From positions 1 through 64,000 of the forward strand of contig JAEOTS010000025.1 in NCBI GenBank assembly GCA_016839745.1: a stretch of 64,000 bases of DNA, given 5' to 3'. Shown here piece by piece: positions 45,731 through 54,509 of this stretch (position 1 is its first letter; every line of letters starts with the position of its first letter). Origin of the DNA: Promethearchaeota archaeon. Lineage in GTDB: Archaea > Asgardarchaeota > Lokiarchaeia > Sigyniarchaeales > SOKP01. A model generated the notes under the pieces. That model was given only the letters and a program-made list of their open reading frames with translations. It searched no databases and was not told where the DNA came from. The translations under genes were made by a program, and so were the position numbers.

Positions 45731-45949
45731 AATATTTATATCATAACTTCTCTCTGTAAAAAAAGTTTAGCTTCTAATCTATAAATAAGTACAAAAGAAA
45801 TATGATAACAAATCAAATTTACATGAAAATATATTATAAATCATACAAAATTTTCAATCTTAAAATACTTCTTACTTAAGAAGTATGATCTTTATTCCAG
45901 AAAGTGGAAGTCTCCGTATAAATAAGACAAGATTAAATTAAAATGATAA

Positions 45950-46993
45950 TTATATCATTTTTTTTAACAACCAACGAATTGCATTGATAATTTTATCATT
46001 TTCATTAAGAACATTAATAGAGAAATATTCTATAGATAGTCCACACTCTTCTAACTCCACCATGTTGAATTTCTCATAAATCATATTCGAGGTTATTTCC
46101 TCTTTATCGTCAAATTTATTGCCAATAATAAGTATTGGCATAGTATCTCCCTTATCCTGGCATCTATTTAATACCAACTGGAACATTTCAATGGTTTCTT
46201 TAATAGAGTCCTTAGTAGAGGCATTAAAGATTAAGATAAAGCCCTGAGCATTATCTATACAATCTTCATACAAACTAGTTCGTTCATCATCCGTATCCTC
46301 ATCAATACATTCGTACGTCAAAACTTCGATGTTATCAATTATGAAGTCGTAAATTTTGCTAGATAAATCTCGCTTCATATTGTTATTTTTATATTGTAGG
46401 AATTGTATAACCTCCAAATTTTTAACGAGCTCTGTTTTTCCTGCGTTTCTAGGGCCAAAAATATAAATCTTCTTTAAATTTCCTTTATCTAATAAATGAG
46501 TCGTTAAATCTAGCTGTGGGCTCATTTTTTCTAGATATTTGTTGAAGAGCCTAAAGAATTCTTTTTTAAATTTTTTCGATGCTACGCTAAGAGTTTCTTT
46601 TTGATTTACACGATTTTTATGGTTGTGTAGTACTTCTTTGAGTTCTCGAAGATTTTTGAGTTCTGAAGCGTAAGATTCGAGATCAGGGGTTTTAGATAAC
46701 AAATAATTGTAAACATCAGTAATTTCGTCTTTGAAGTAAGCGGCTCTAATCATAAAAGTTATCATTAAGAGTTCTTTTCCCCCTCGCGCAAATTCTGAGT
46801 CAATATAAAAAATGTGATTAATGGTTTGATACTTCCTATAAGTAAAAATAAAATTTCCTTCTAGATCAGTGAAATCCAGAATTCTACCTAAATCGGGGTG
46901 CTCTTGGGTATTCAATGGGGAACTACAATACAAGTTAGTGGGTCCGAGAGTAGTGTCAAAATATGACACACAAAGGATAACCTCTTTTGGCAT
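45950..46993 (-). CDS. Longin-like domain fused to a Ras-like GTPase
   Basis: Residues 1-110 look like a longin/roadblock-type domain (VILCVSYFDTTLGPTNLY). A helical linker leads to a GTPase domain from about residue 165: P-loop IFGPRNAGKTELVKN, a switch II region without a clear DxxG (YECIDEDTDDER), the guanine motif IGNKFDD, and a C-terminal helix. Fusions of this kind are typical of Asgard archaea, where small GTPases and longins are abundant and are thought to relate to membrane trafficking. Loss of DxxG suggests weak or altered hydrolysis. A fragment of a second copy lies at 44718-44972. Confidence 0.82.
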   Translation of the reverse strand: MPKEVILCVSYFDTTLGPTNLYCSSPLNTQEHPDLGRILDFTDLEGNFIFTYRKYQTINHIFYIDSEFARGGKELLMITFMIRAAYFKDEITDVYNYLLSKTPDLESYASELKNLRELKEVLHNHKNRVNQKETLSVASKKFKKEFFRLFNKYLEKMSPQLDLTTHLLDKGNLKKIYIFGPRNAGKTELVKNLEVIQFLQYKNNNMKRDLSSKIYDFIIDNIEVLTYECIDEDTDDERTSLYEDCIDNAQGFILIFNASTKDSIKETIEMFQLVLNRCQDKGDTMPILIIGNKFDDKEEITSNMIYEKFNMVELEECGLSIEYFSINVLNENDKIINAIRWLLKKMI

Positions 46994-47160
46994 AGGAATA
47001 TTAAACGAAATTTAGTTATATCTAAATTATATTTAAGACATGATTAGTTTTATATCAAATGTTTTTTACTTAAAATTGTATTGATATTAACCAATTATAT
47101 GCTTGAATTTAATAATTTATAAAAATCAAATTTTAATGTTTGTTCCCTATTTCATACTTA

Positions 47161-47610
47161 ATGGATTCTAATTTTAATTCTCGAGATGGCGAGTATAACC
47201 TCGCTTTTAAAAATTTGTTTCATGGCAAGATAATGGAACGTGCATCTGCTGCAAGGCAGATAGGACATTTAAAAGATGGAAGGGCTACGAATTTATTAGT
47301 AAGGGCCTTAAATTCAGAAGAAGACCCAATAGTGATAAATAGGATTATTGAGGCTATGGGTGAAATTAAAGATGCTAAAGCTACCATGGTTATCGTAGAA
47401 TTGTTAAAAAGAGAACTAGAAAAACATGAAACAGACCAAGATAAAAGTCTTCTGTTTTTAATTGTTGAGAGCTTAATGAAAATTGGAGATAAGAGGGCTT
47501 TGGAGCATTTAGGAATTCTTTCAAGATCTTGCGAAAGCGATTTGAAGACCTTCACAGAAGAAGCGATCGAATGTATAGATCCTGAATGGAAGAAAAATCT
47601 CGTAGAATAG
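47161..47610 (+). CDS. HEAT-repeat protein
   Basis: This protein of about 149 residues has HEAT/PBS-lyase-like helix pairs: ERASAARQIGHLKDGRATNL, EDPIVINRIIEAMGEIKDAK and LLFLIVESLMKIGDKRALEH. Such small repeat proteins act as scaffolds. ATG 47161 is preferred to an upstream in-frame TTG at 47140. It precedes glutaredoxin by 55 bp on the same strand and may belong to the thiol cluster. Confidence 0.8.
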   Translation: MDSNFNSRDGEYNLAFKNLFHGKIMERASAARQIGHLKDGRATNLLVRALNSEEDPIVINRIIEAMGEIKDAKATMVIVELLKRELEKHETDQDKSLLFLIVESLMKIGDKRALEHLGILSRSCESDLKTFTEEAIECIDPEWKKNLVE

Positions 47611-47665
47611 TTAAAACCAATAATAATCCTAAATTTATAATTTTAAAAATTAAAAGGTAAAAGAA

Positions 47666-47983
47666 ATGTTCCCAGAAATAATTGAAAGGCTAGCGCAAGA
47701 AGTGAAAGGGGAAAACGACACGCATAATGTTATCATCTTTACTCTCTCCACTTGCATGTGGTGTAAGAAATGCAAAGTTTTTCTAGCTGAGAGGGGTATT
47801 AAGTATCGATATATAGATGTTGATAGAATTGATATCAGTGAAAAATCAAAGATATTAGAATTCTTAAGAGAAACTTATAAACCAGAAAGAATTTCTTATC
47901 CTTTTGTAGTATGGGATAACGAGTTTGTTGTAGGATACAATCCAAATAAATATGAAGAATTACTAAAGCTTGGAGGAAATTAA
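47666..47983 (+). CDS. Glutaredoxin with CxxCxxC motif
   Basis: This 105-residue glutaredoxin-fold protein has the motif FTLSTCMWCKKCKVFLAERG and the cis-proline loop RISYPFVVWDNEFVVGY. The third cysteine one turn further is unusual. It overlaps the leader of the ferredoxin-thioredoxin reductase catalytic gene, whose ATG is two bases after the stop. The adjacency fits a reductase-substrate pair, as in methanogens where glutaredoxin-like proteins accompany this enzyme. Confidence 0.88.
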   Translation: MFPEIIERLAQEVKGENDTHNVIIFTLSTCMWCKKCKVFLAERGIKYRYIDVDRIDISEKSKILEFLRETYKPERISYPFVVWDNEFVVGYNPNKYEELLKLGGN

Positions 47984-47984
47984 A

Positions 47985-48353
47985 ATGGACATGGAAACCA
48001 AAGAGGGTATGGAAGAATATGTGAATAAGGTAAGTCAGAAAAATAATTGGATTTTAAATAGAAACTCTGGTACTTTTAATGACTTAATTACTGGTTTAGC
48101 AGATAACAAGAAATATTATGGTTATCAATCTTGTCCGTGTCGACTGGCTTCAGGAAATAGAGAATTAGATAGAGACCTAATTTGCCCTTGTAGTTATGCC
48201 TCCGAAGATGTGAAGGAATTTGGAGCGTGCTATTGTAATTTATACTTACGATTAGATTTTTACGAAACAATTAAAGCAGATTTTGTTAGCGTTCCAGAAA
48301 GACGGCCTTTTGAAAAGGAAAAGGCAGTTTTAGATCATTTTAAATCAATATGA
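47985..48353 (+). CDS. Ferredoxin-thioredoxin reductase catalytic subunit-like protein
   Basis: This 122-residue protein has the signature cysteines of the catalytic chain: SCPCRLASGN, LICPCSYAS and GACYCNLYLR, which hold a 4Fe-4S cluster and the redox disulfide. The third motif reads CYC instead of CHC. The variable subunit is absent, as in archaea. The ATG at 47985 follows GGAGG (47972-47976) and replaces a TTG at 47970. It reduces disulfides, with the preceding glutaredoxin or following PDOs as likely targets, using ferredoxin electrons. Confidence 0.88.
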   Translation: MDMETKEGMEEYVNKVSQKNNWILNRNSGTFNDLITGLADNKKYYGYQSCPCRLASGNRELDRDLICPCSYASEDVKEFGACYCNLYLRLDFYETIKADFVSVPERRPFEKEKAVLDHFKSI

Positions 48354-48466
48354 TTAACTTAGACTTAATCTTTTTTTTTTATCAGCATTAAAACTTAATT
48401 TTCTTATTTTTTTATCAATTTTTTATAAATATAATCCTTAAATATTTCGGATTCTCATTATATTAT

Positions 48467-48622
48467 ATGCCAAATAAAGAACTCACAGATGAAGAATTAG
48501 ATGACGAACTAGATAAAGCCTTTAAAGCGAATGAGGCAAAGAAAGATAATTGTGGTACTCCCATGCCTGAAAGTAAAGAAGTAGGAATACAAAGGACGGG
48601 AGTAAAGTTAAAAAAAGAATAA
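48467..48622 (+). CDS. Small acidic/basic protein of 51 residues
   Basis: The ORF encodes NKELTDEELDDELDKAFKA then KDNCGTPMPES and a basic C-terminus. A TTAAATA box about 25 bases upstream of the ATG suggests a leaderless start. Only one cysteine is present. No family recognised. It sits in the gap between the reductase and CCG genes. Confidence 0.5.
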   Translation: MPNKELTDEELDDELDKAFKANEAKKDNCGTPMPESKEVGIQRTGVKLKKE

Positions 48623-48773
48623 AATAAGATTAAATGTTTCTAATTTCTTTTTCTATTATTTTTAATTAATTAAAAAGTTACTCGATTAAAGTTAGTTTAG
48701 TAAAGGCTCCAATTTCGTTAAATTCAGAAGGTTTTTAATAAAGATTTTCAATTTCAAAATTTAGGTGAATACA

Positions 48774-49757
48774 ATGAAAGAGAGAATTAAGGGTAGAAAA
48801 AATTATCCTACCGAGGAAGTTGACCCTGATAATTATCTGAGTGATGATGAAGTTAGAGAATTAATCAAAAATAGAGAAAAAGTAAAGTTTGTGCAAAATG
48901 ACTATTACAAACTTTACAATTGCGTTCATTGTGGTGAATGTGAAACAGAAGAAGAGCGTTTACTCCTTAAACAAAAATATCTCGAGGAAGGTAATACAGT
49001 TGATGGACTTGATGAGATGATAGAGTGTTTCAATAAATATCGAACCCCTTATCCATCTAATAAGATGCGGATTAGAAGACCTGAAGGAATTCCTACTGAA
49101 TCTGATACGCTTTTTTATATGGGTTGTCTTTCGACAATTCGGATTCCAAGATATACAGAGCATGCGCTTGAATATTTACTTAAACACAAAGTGGATTTTA
49201 CAATCTTAGAGAAGGAAATATGTTGTGGTTGGCCTTGGTTTGCTTCAGGTTGTAATGAAGAATTTGAAATTGCCAAAAAAGAAAACATCGAAATCTTCAA
49301 AGAATTCAAAAAAGTAATCTGCCTATGCCCTGCGTGTTATTTTCTTTTCAACAAATATTATAAACCTTCAATGGATTCGAAAACTGAATTTAAATATGTA
49401 TCCGATTATTTGAAACCATCTAATATTAAAAAATCGGGAAAGGTAGGAATACAACATCTCTGTCAATTAATGAATCGCGATAAAACTGGAGTTGATAAAC
49501 TGGTAAATAGTATTTTAGAAAAAAGCGGGTATGATATAGTAGATATACCCCATTGGTGTTGCGGTGGTGGTCTTGGTTATATGCATCGAAAAGATGTGAT
49601 CAACCAAGTTGCAAATAAAAGGATGAGCGATTTCGATGCTGCTGGTGGCGATTATTCAACGACATACTGTCCGAGTTGTTGGTGGATTTTAGCAAGGTAT
49701 AGTAAATTATGCAAAATAAGTCCAAAAGCTAAGGATCTATTTGAATTACTATTATAA
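48774..49757 (+). CDS. HdrB-like protein with two CCG domains
   Basis: This 327-residue protein has one N-terminal cysteine knuckle, NCVHCGECETEEER, and two full CCG domains: MGCLSTI, EICCGWPWF and CPACYFLF, then QHLCQLM, HWCCGGGLGY and TYCPSCWWIL. CCG domains in heterodisulfide reductase HdrB hold noncubane clusters that break disulfides. ATG 48774 follows AGGTGA by five bases; an upstream GTG at 48765 adds three residues. It is directly followed, with no gap, by a paralogue. It probably accepts electrons for a thiol or disulfide substrate. Confidence 0.85.
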   Translation: MKERIKGRKNYPTEEVDPDNYLSDDEVRELIKNREKVKFVQNDYYKLYNCVHCGECETEEERLLLKQKYLEEGNTVDGLDEMIECFNKYRTPYPSNKMRIRRPEGIPTESDTLFYMGCLSTIRIPRYTEHALEYLLKHKVDFTILEKEICCGWPWFASGCNEEFEIAKKENIEIFKEFKKVICLCPACYFLFNKYYKPSMDSKTEFKYVSDYLKPSNIKKSGKVGIQHLCQLMNRDKTGVDKLVNSILEKSGYDIVDIPHWCCGGGLGYMHRKDVINQVANKRMSDFDAAGGDYSTTYCPSCWWILARYSKLCKISPKAKDLFELLL

Positions 49758-50765
49758 ATGTGTAAAATGAACGAAGATTATAACTGCCCTTGTAGGGATG
49801 TCGATCCAGATCATTTCGTTACAAATGAAGAAGTAATTAAATTATTAGAAACTAAGGATAATTACAAGTTCAATCAAGAAGATTATCTAAGATTATATAA
49901 TTGCGTACATTGCGGCGCTTGCGGCACGCATTACGAACGTTTTCTATTAAAACAAAAATTTCTAAAAGATGGGAATAAGATTGAAGGCTTAAAAGAACAG
50001 ATTGAAGTTCTTAAAAACTACGGAACCCCGTTTAAATTAAATAAGAGTCGCATTAAACCATTAGATGGTATAAATGTAAAAAGTAAGACATTGTTATATT
50101 TTGGTTGTTTTACTACCGTGAAAACTCCGAAATATGGTGAAAACATCGCAAAGTATTTGCTTAGCAAAAATATAGATTTTAATGTTTTAGAAAAAGAGAT
50201 ATGCTGCGGTTATCCAATTTTATGCACTGGAGAGGTTAGTATTTACGATCTACTAATTGAGAGAAATAAAAAGCTTTTTATTGAAATGGGATTTGAAAAA
50301 ATCATAACAGTATGCCCGAGTTGCTACATGGTATTTAAAAAGCACTATCAAGAGTTAGGTATTAAGATAGAATATTTTACTGAATACCTAAAACCACGAA
50401 TAAGAAAAAATAAAGGTGATCTAATTATTCAACACGCTTGCCCTTTAAAATATATAGAATTTCCGGGTATAGAAAAAGAGTTAATACAAATATATGAAGA
50501 TAGTGGCTATAATGTTTTGCCTATCCCTCATAATTGCTGTGGAGGAGGTGTCGGGCATCAATTAAGAGTTGATATTTCTGAACTGATTTCAACTAAGAGA
50601 ATGAAAGAATTTAAAGATACCGAAGATGTTAATTCAGAAAATGCGAATTACTCTAGTTATATTACCACCTATTGTCCTGATGCTTATTGGATATTAAAAT
50701 TTTTTGGAAAAAAGCAAAGATCTAAACACAAACTTGTTGGTATGTGTGAATTATTAAGAGAATAG
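49758..50765 (+). CDS. HdrB-like CCG-domain paralogue with one changed cysteine
   Basis: This 335-residue paralogue of the preceding gene repeats its order: NCVHCGACGTHYER, FGCFTTV, ICCGYPILC, CPSCYMVF, QHACPLK and NCCGGGVGH. The last motif reads TYCPDAYWIL, so one ligand cysteine is Ala. The C-terminal cluster may be lost or altered, leaving the N-terminal domain active. It starts one base after the stop of its partner, so the two are cotranslated and may form a heterodimer. Confidence 0.85.
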   Translation: MCKMNEDYNCPCRDVDPDHFVTNEEVIKLLETKDNYKFNQEDYLRLYNCVHCGACGTHYERFLLKQKFLKDGNKIEGLKEQIEVLKNYGTPFKLNKSRIKPLDGINVKSKTLLYFGCFTTVKTPKYGENIAKYLLSKNIDFNVLEKEICCGYPILCTGEVSIYDLLIERNKKLFIEMGFEKIITVCPSCYMVFKKHYQELGIKIEYFTEYLKPRIRKNKGDLIIQHACPLKYIEFPGIEKELIQIYEDSGYNVLPIPHNCCGGGVGHQLRVDISELISTKRMKEFKDTEDVNSENANYSSYITTYCPDAYWILKFFGKKQRSKHKLVGMCELLRE

Positions 50766-50909
50766 GATTCTTTATTTTTCTAAATCTAATATCTAAAAAA
50801 TTTTATTCTAAAATGGATATTTTATGAAGTTTTTTATAATTTAAACGAATAAAAATTTTAAGAGTAAATTCAAATATTCACAATAGAAAGAAATTTAAAT
50901 GGTGATCAG

Positions 50910-51602
50910 ATGTTATTTTCCCCAAATGAACTTGATAATGTAAAAAGAGAAATGGCTAAATTAAAAGGTAGTGTAAGGTTGAAATTATTTACCGATTTTA
51001 AAACTATGGAAGACGGATCGAAAAAAAGGGCGTGTATGGCGTGTGAGGGCGCTTATAATTTATTAAATACGCTTGAAGAATTATCAAACGAAAAGTTTAG
51101 TGCCGAAGAAATATCGATCGAAGAAAGTCCTGAAGAAGCGATAAAATACAGTGTCACGCGAATTCCCGCTATTTTATTCGTTAATGATGAAGGGAAGGAA
51201 ATCATCCGATATTCAGCGCACCCCACAGGATCTGAATTTGTACCTTTTCTAAACAGTATACAGTATTTCTCTGGTGTTAGACCCTATTATGCCGATCAAA
51301 TTTTAACTCATCTAAAGAAGATCGATAAATCTGAGATGAAGATATTCATAACTCCAACTTGCCCATATTGCCCAGCGACCGTTCCAGTTTTAACATTGTT
51401 CGCAATTGTATCTAAAGGTAAAATAACAGCAGAAGTCATTGATGTTAGCTTAAATCCTGACATCGCAAGAAAGTATGAGGTTCAGGGAGTTCCACTAACT
51501 GTCGTAAACGAGAGTGAAAGAATTGTTGGGATGTTTACACCACAAGATTTGTTAGATAAATTAACAAAAGGCCAAAGAGATTTTGGAGGAATGTATGCTT
51601 AA
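50910..51602 (+). CDS. Protein disulfide oxidoreductase-like protein 1 (two CxxC)
   Basis: This 230-residue protein has two thioredoxin folds, as in archaeal PDO/glutaredoxin-like protein. The first site is CMACEGAYNL, the second TPTCPYCPATVPVL with the cis-proline QGVPLTVV. PDOs catalyse dithiol-disulfide exchange and are reduced by thioredoxin reductase. It is the first of three paralogues before a thioredoxin reductase gene, all on one strand. Confidence 0.87.
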   Translation: MLFSPNELDNVKREMAKLKGSVRLKLFTDFKTMEDGSKKRACMACEGAYNLLNTLEELSNEKFSAEEISIEESPEEAIKYSVTRIPAILFVNDEGKEIIRYSAHPTGSEFVPFLNSIQYFSGVRPYYADQILTHLKKIDKSEMKIFITPTCPYCPATVPVLTLFAIVSKGKITAEVIDVSLNPDIARKYEVQGVPLTVVNESERIVGMFTPQDLLDKLTKGQRDFGGMYA

Positions 51603-51628
51603 TCGAAATATTAAGAGGTATTTTAAAT

Positions 51629-52312
51629 ATGTCAGAGGACGATAAATATAAGGTAATTATTAAAAGAGAGATGGCAAAACTTACTAAACCTGTAAGGTTA
51701 AAGGTTTTTACATCTCAAAGAACAGAAGCCGATGGCGGTAAAATACGAGCTTGCATGAATTGTGGACAATTTATGTCACTTCTAAGAATTTATGAAGAAA
51801 ATTCGAATGGAATGTTAACGATAGAAGAATTATCTATTGATGATAATCCCGAATTCGCTAAACGCTACGACATTCAGAGGGTACCAACAATTTTATTTGT
51901 TAATGATGACGGTAGAGAATTGATTCGTTATTTAGCAGCACCAAAGGGTAGTGAAATCCAACCTTTTGTTCAAGCACTTTTTACCTTTGCGGGAGCGCCG
52001 AATTATTACGAAGCCACAATAAAGCAAAACCTTGATCGTATTGAACCATCAACAATCAAAGTAATGATCACAGAAACCTGCCCATATTGTCCTAGTGTTG
52101 TATCTACAGTCTCTCAATTTGCACTAGCATCTGGAGGGAAGATTAGAACAATAATCGTTGATATTATGGCGAATCCAGATATTGGACAATATTACGACGC
52201 CTCGGGAGTACCTTATACTATTATAAACGACAAAAAAACTATCGCCGGCATGGTCGGACCTGAGGTTTTACTCCGAGCGCTTATCGGAGGAAATATTAAG
52301 GTTCAATACTAA
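51629..52312 (+). CDS. Protein disulfide oxidoreductase-like protein 2 (two CxxC)
   Basis: This 227-residue paralogue has the first site RACMNCGQFMS and the second TETCPYCPSVVSTV. It has family helices and a DIQRVPTILFVNDDG strand. It follows the first paralogue by 26 bp, with AAGAGG before the ATG. Both disulfide sites are intact. Confidence 0.87.
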   Translation: MSEDDKYKVIIKREMAKLTKPVRLKVFTSQRTEADGGKIRACMNCGQFMSLLRIYEENSNGMLTIEELSIDDNPEFAKRYDIQRVPTILFVNDDGRELIRYLAAPKGSEIQPFVQALFTFAGAPNYYEATIKQNLDRIEPSTIKVMITETCPYCPSVVSTVSQFALASGGKIRTIIVDIMANPDIGQYYDASGVPYTIINDKKTIAGMVGPEVLLRALIGGNIKVQY

Positions 52313-52426
52313 TTTAAAATACAAAATGGAAATCAATACTAAACTTTTAAGTATAAAATTTTTAAGGATGATTTTTTATTTCTTTTACCTTATACCGAGT
52401 TAGAGAATATTAAGGATGTGAGATAA

Positions 52427-53071
52427 GTGCCGATATCATACATATATGAGAGAATGATTCGCGAAGAGATTAAAAAACTAAATAAGCCAGTAACATTGAA
52501 GATCTTTACCTCATCGAAGAACCTCAAAGAATCCGTAAAGATGTTGGAGGTTTTGGATATTTATCAGAAAGCCTCTAATGGGTTGCTTAAAATAGAAGAA
52601 TATAGGCTTGAAGATAATTCTACTCTTATAAAAAAGTATGAAATTCAACAAGTACCTATGATTTTAATGACAAGTGCTAAGGATCAAGTAATAATTCGTT
52701 ATTTAGCTGTACCCATGGCTGCAAAGATTCAACCTTTTATACAGGCATTAATGATCCTTACTGGAACTCCTAATTATTATGAAAATGTTATAAGAGAGAA
52801 TCTGAATAACATTAATCCTACAGATATAAAGGTATTAATTACTGATTATTGTGCTTATTGCTCAACAATTGTATCAATTTGCAGTCAGTTCGCGTTAGCA
52901 TCTGAAGGCAAACTACGAACAAGTGTTATTGACATAATGACCTTTCCTGATATCGGTGAAAAATATGATGTAGCCACTGTTCCAACTATAATTATTGATG
53001 AAGATAAAAAATTAATAGGCGATATAACTGCTGAGGAACTTTTAAATGAACTCATAAATAAGACTTTATGA
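52427..53071 (+). CDS. Protein disulfide oxidoreductase-like protein 3 (first CxxC lost)
   Basis: This 214-residue paralogue keeps the second site, ITDYCAYCSTIVSI, but the region of the first site reads SSKNLKESVKMLEV with no cysteine. The GTG start follows GTGAG. It may be reduced by, or act as a partner to, the two intact paralogues. It precedes thioredoxin reductase by 47 bp. Confidence 0.85.
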   Translation: MPISYIYERMIREEIKKLNKPVTLKIFTSSKNLKESVKMLEVLDIYQKASNGLLKIEEYRLEDNSTLIKKYEIQQVPMILMTSAKDQVIIRYLAVPMAAKIQPFIQALMILTGTPNYYENVIRENLNNINPTDIKVLITDYCAYCSTIVSICSQFALASEGKLRTSVIDIMTFPDIGEKYDVATVPTIIIDEDKKLIGDITAEELLNELINKTL

Positions 53072-53118
53072 AGAAAAAAAAATAATAATTGCATATTACA
53101 TAAAAAGAGGATTTAATA

Positions 53119-54063
53119 ATGTTTAATATTGATATGGAAGGCATTGATCCAGAAAAGACTTACGATCTAATTGTTTTAGGGGGCGGACCAACTGCGATAG
53201 GTTGCGCAATCTATGCCGCTCGATTTGCATTGGATGTACTAGTTATAGGGAAAATTTTTGGAGGTTTGATTGCGACAACTCATCTTGTAGAAAATTATCC
53301 CGGAATTACCTCTACAAGCGGTCAAGGTTTAATGGAAATGTTTAAAGAACACATGAATTCCTTGCGTATTCCTTACATAACAGACGAAATTCGAAGTATA
53401 GAAAAAACTAGCGATCACTTCATTCTTCACTCATTTTTTCAGAAGTTTAAAACAAAAAGTGTTGTTATCGCCACCGGATCTGAGAGGAAAAAATTAGTTA
53501 TCCCCGGTGAAGATCAATTTGCTGGAAGAGGTGTTTCTTATTGTGCCACGTGCGACGGTCCATTTTACAAAGATAAAACCGTATGCGTAATTGGCGGAAG
53601 TGATTCTGCTGCAAAGGAAGCGTTATTTTTGTCTCAAAATGTAAAAAAAGTGTATATCATATATCGAGGAGAGGAAATACGAGCTGAGCCCATAAATAAG
53701 AGAAGAGTAAAGGAAATACCAAATATTGAAATCATATATAAAACCAAAATTGTCGAAATTAAAGGAGATAGCACTGTTAAATCGGTTATTTTCGATAATG
53801 GTAAAGAATTTGAAGTAGATGGAGTCTTTATCGAAGTAGGAGCTAATCCTAACTCAGATCTAGCAAAACGCATAGGTGTAAAAACAAATGAAAAGGAAGA
53901 AATTATGATTAGTAGAAAGTCGGAAACAAACATACCGGGTGTATTCGCTGCTGGCGACGTTGCAGACGCACCATTTAAACAAGCTATAACTGGAGTTGCA
54001 GAAGGAGTAGTTGCAGCATATTCTGCCTTTGATTACATTAAAGAGATGAATATTGAATATTAG
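53119..54063 (+). CDS. trxB: Thioredoxin reductase-like flavoprotein
   Basis: This 314-residue protein has FAD motif VLGGGPTAIGCAIYAARF, the redox site SYCATCDGPFY and a C-terminal GVFAAGDVADAP. The NADPH domain begins VIGGSDSAAKEALFLS, but the arginine-rich HRRDxxR loop that selects NADPH reads IIYRGEEIRAEP. The donor may be NADH, F420 or ferredoxin, as in unusual archaeal reductases. It lies at the end of the PDO cluster and probably reduces those proteins. Confidence 0.9.
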   Translation: MFNIDMEGIDPEKTYDLIVLGGGPTAIGCAIYAARFALDVLVIGKIFGGLIATTHLVENYPGITSTSGQGLMEMFKEHMNSLRIPYITDEIRSIEKTSDHFILHSFFQKFKTKSVVIATGSERKKLVIPGEDQFAGRGVSYCATCDGPFYKDKTVCVIGGSDSAAKEALFLSQNVKKVYIIYRGEEIRAEPINKRRVKEIPNIEIIYKTKIVEIKGDSTVKSVIFDNGKEFEVDGVFIEVGANPNSDLAKRIGVKTNEKEEIMISRKSETNIPGVFAAGDVADAPFKQAITGVAEGVVAAYSAFDYIKEMNIEY

Positions 54064-54176
54064 ATCGATCAACCTTCACTAAATTGTTATTTTTTCAATC
54101 AATCGAAAAAAGGCTAATAATTATAAAACAAAGAAATTTAATTTTTATTAAAAAACCAAATAATTAGTCAATAATT

Positions 54177-54479
54177 ATGGAAGAAGAAAGACCAATTCCT
54201 CATATAGTAAGAATGGACCAAGTCTTTGCAGTTGGAGGAACTTACGAGGATCCTTCAGAATTTACTCGTAAAGTTAACAAAAATCTGATGATTTTGCGAC
54301 AAAGTGACAAGAACTGTAAGGTAAAGGATATAAAATTTAGTGCTTTTTCCGATCCTCGATATTCCAACGCGGGTCCTATTCTGCTAGCTTTTATTATTGC
54401 TGAAGTCGATGTGGACATTACTCCAGAGCCTGAAGAACATGGCAAAAAACGAAAAAAGAAAAAGAAAAAGAGCAAATGA
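54177..54479 (+). CDS. Unknown 100-residue protein with a lysine-rich tail
   Basis: The ORF encodes a compact domain with VKDIKFSAFSDPRYSNAGPI and LAFIIAEVDVDI, and ends in a run of Lys and Arg after PEPEEHG. The fold resembles small ferredoxin-like regulators, but no family is recognised. The basic tail suggests nucleic acid or membrane contact. It stands 113 bp after trxB on the same strand and converges on sfsA. Confidence 0.6.
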   Translation: MEEERPIPHIVRMDQVFAVGGTYEDPSEFTRKVNKNLMILRQSDKNCKVKDIKFSAFSDPRYSNAGPILLAFIIAEVDVDITPEPEEHGKKRKKKKKKSK

Positions 54480-54509
54480 ATTCCTTAATCCATCTTAATT
54501 TATCCTTGT

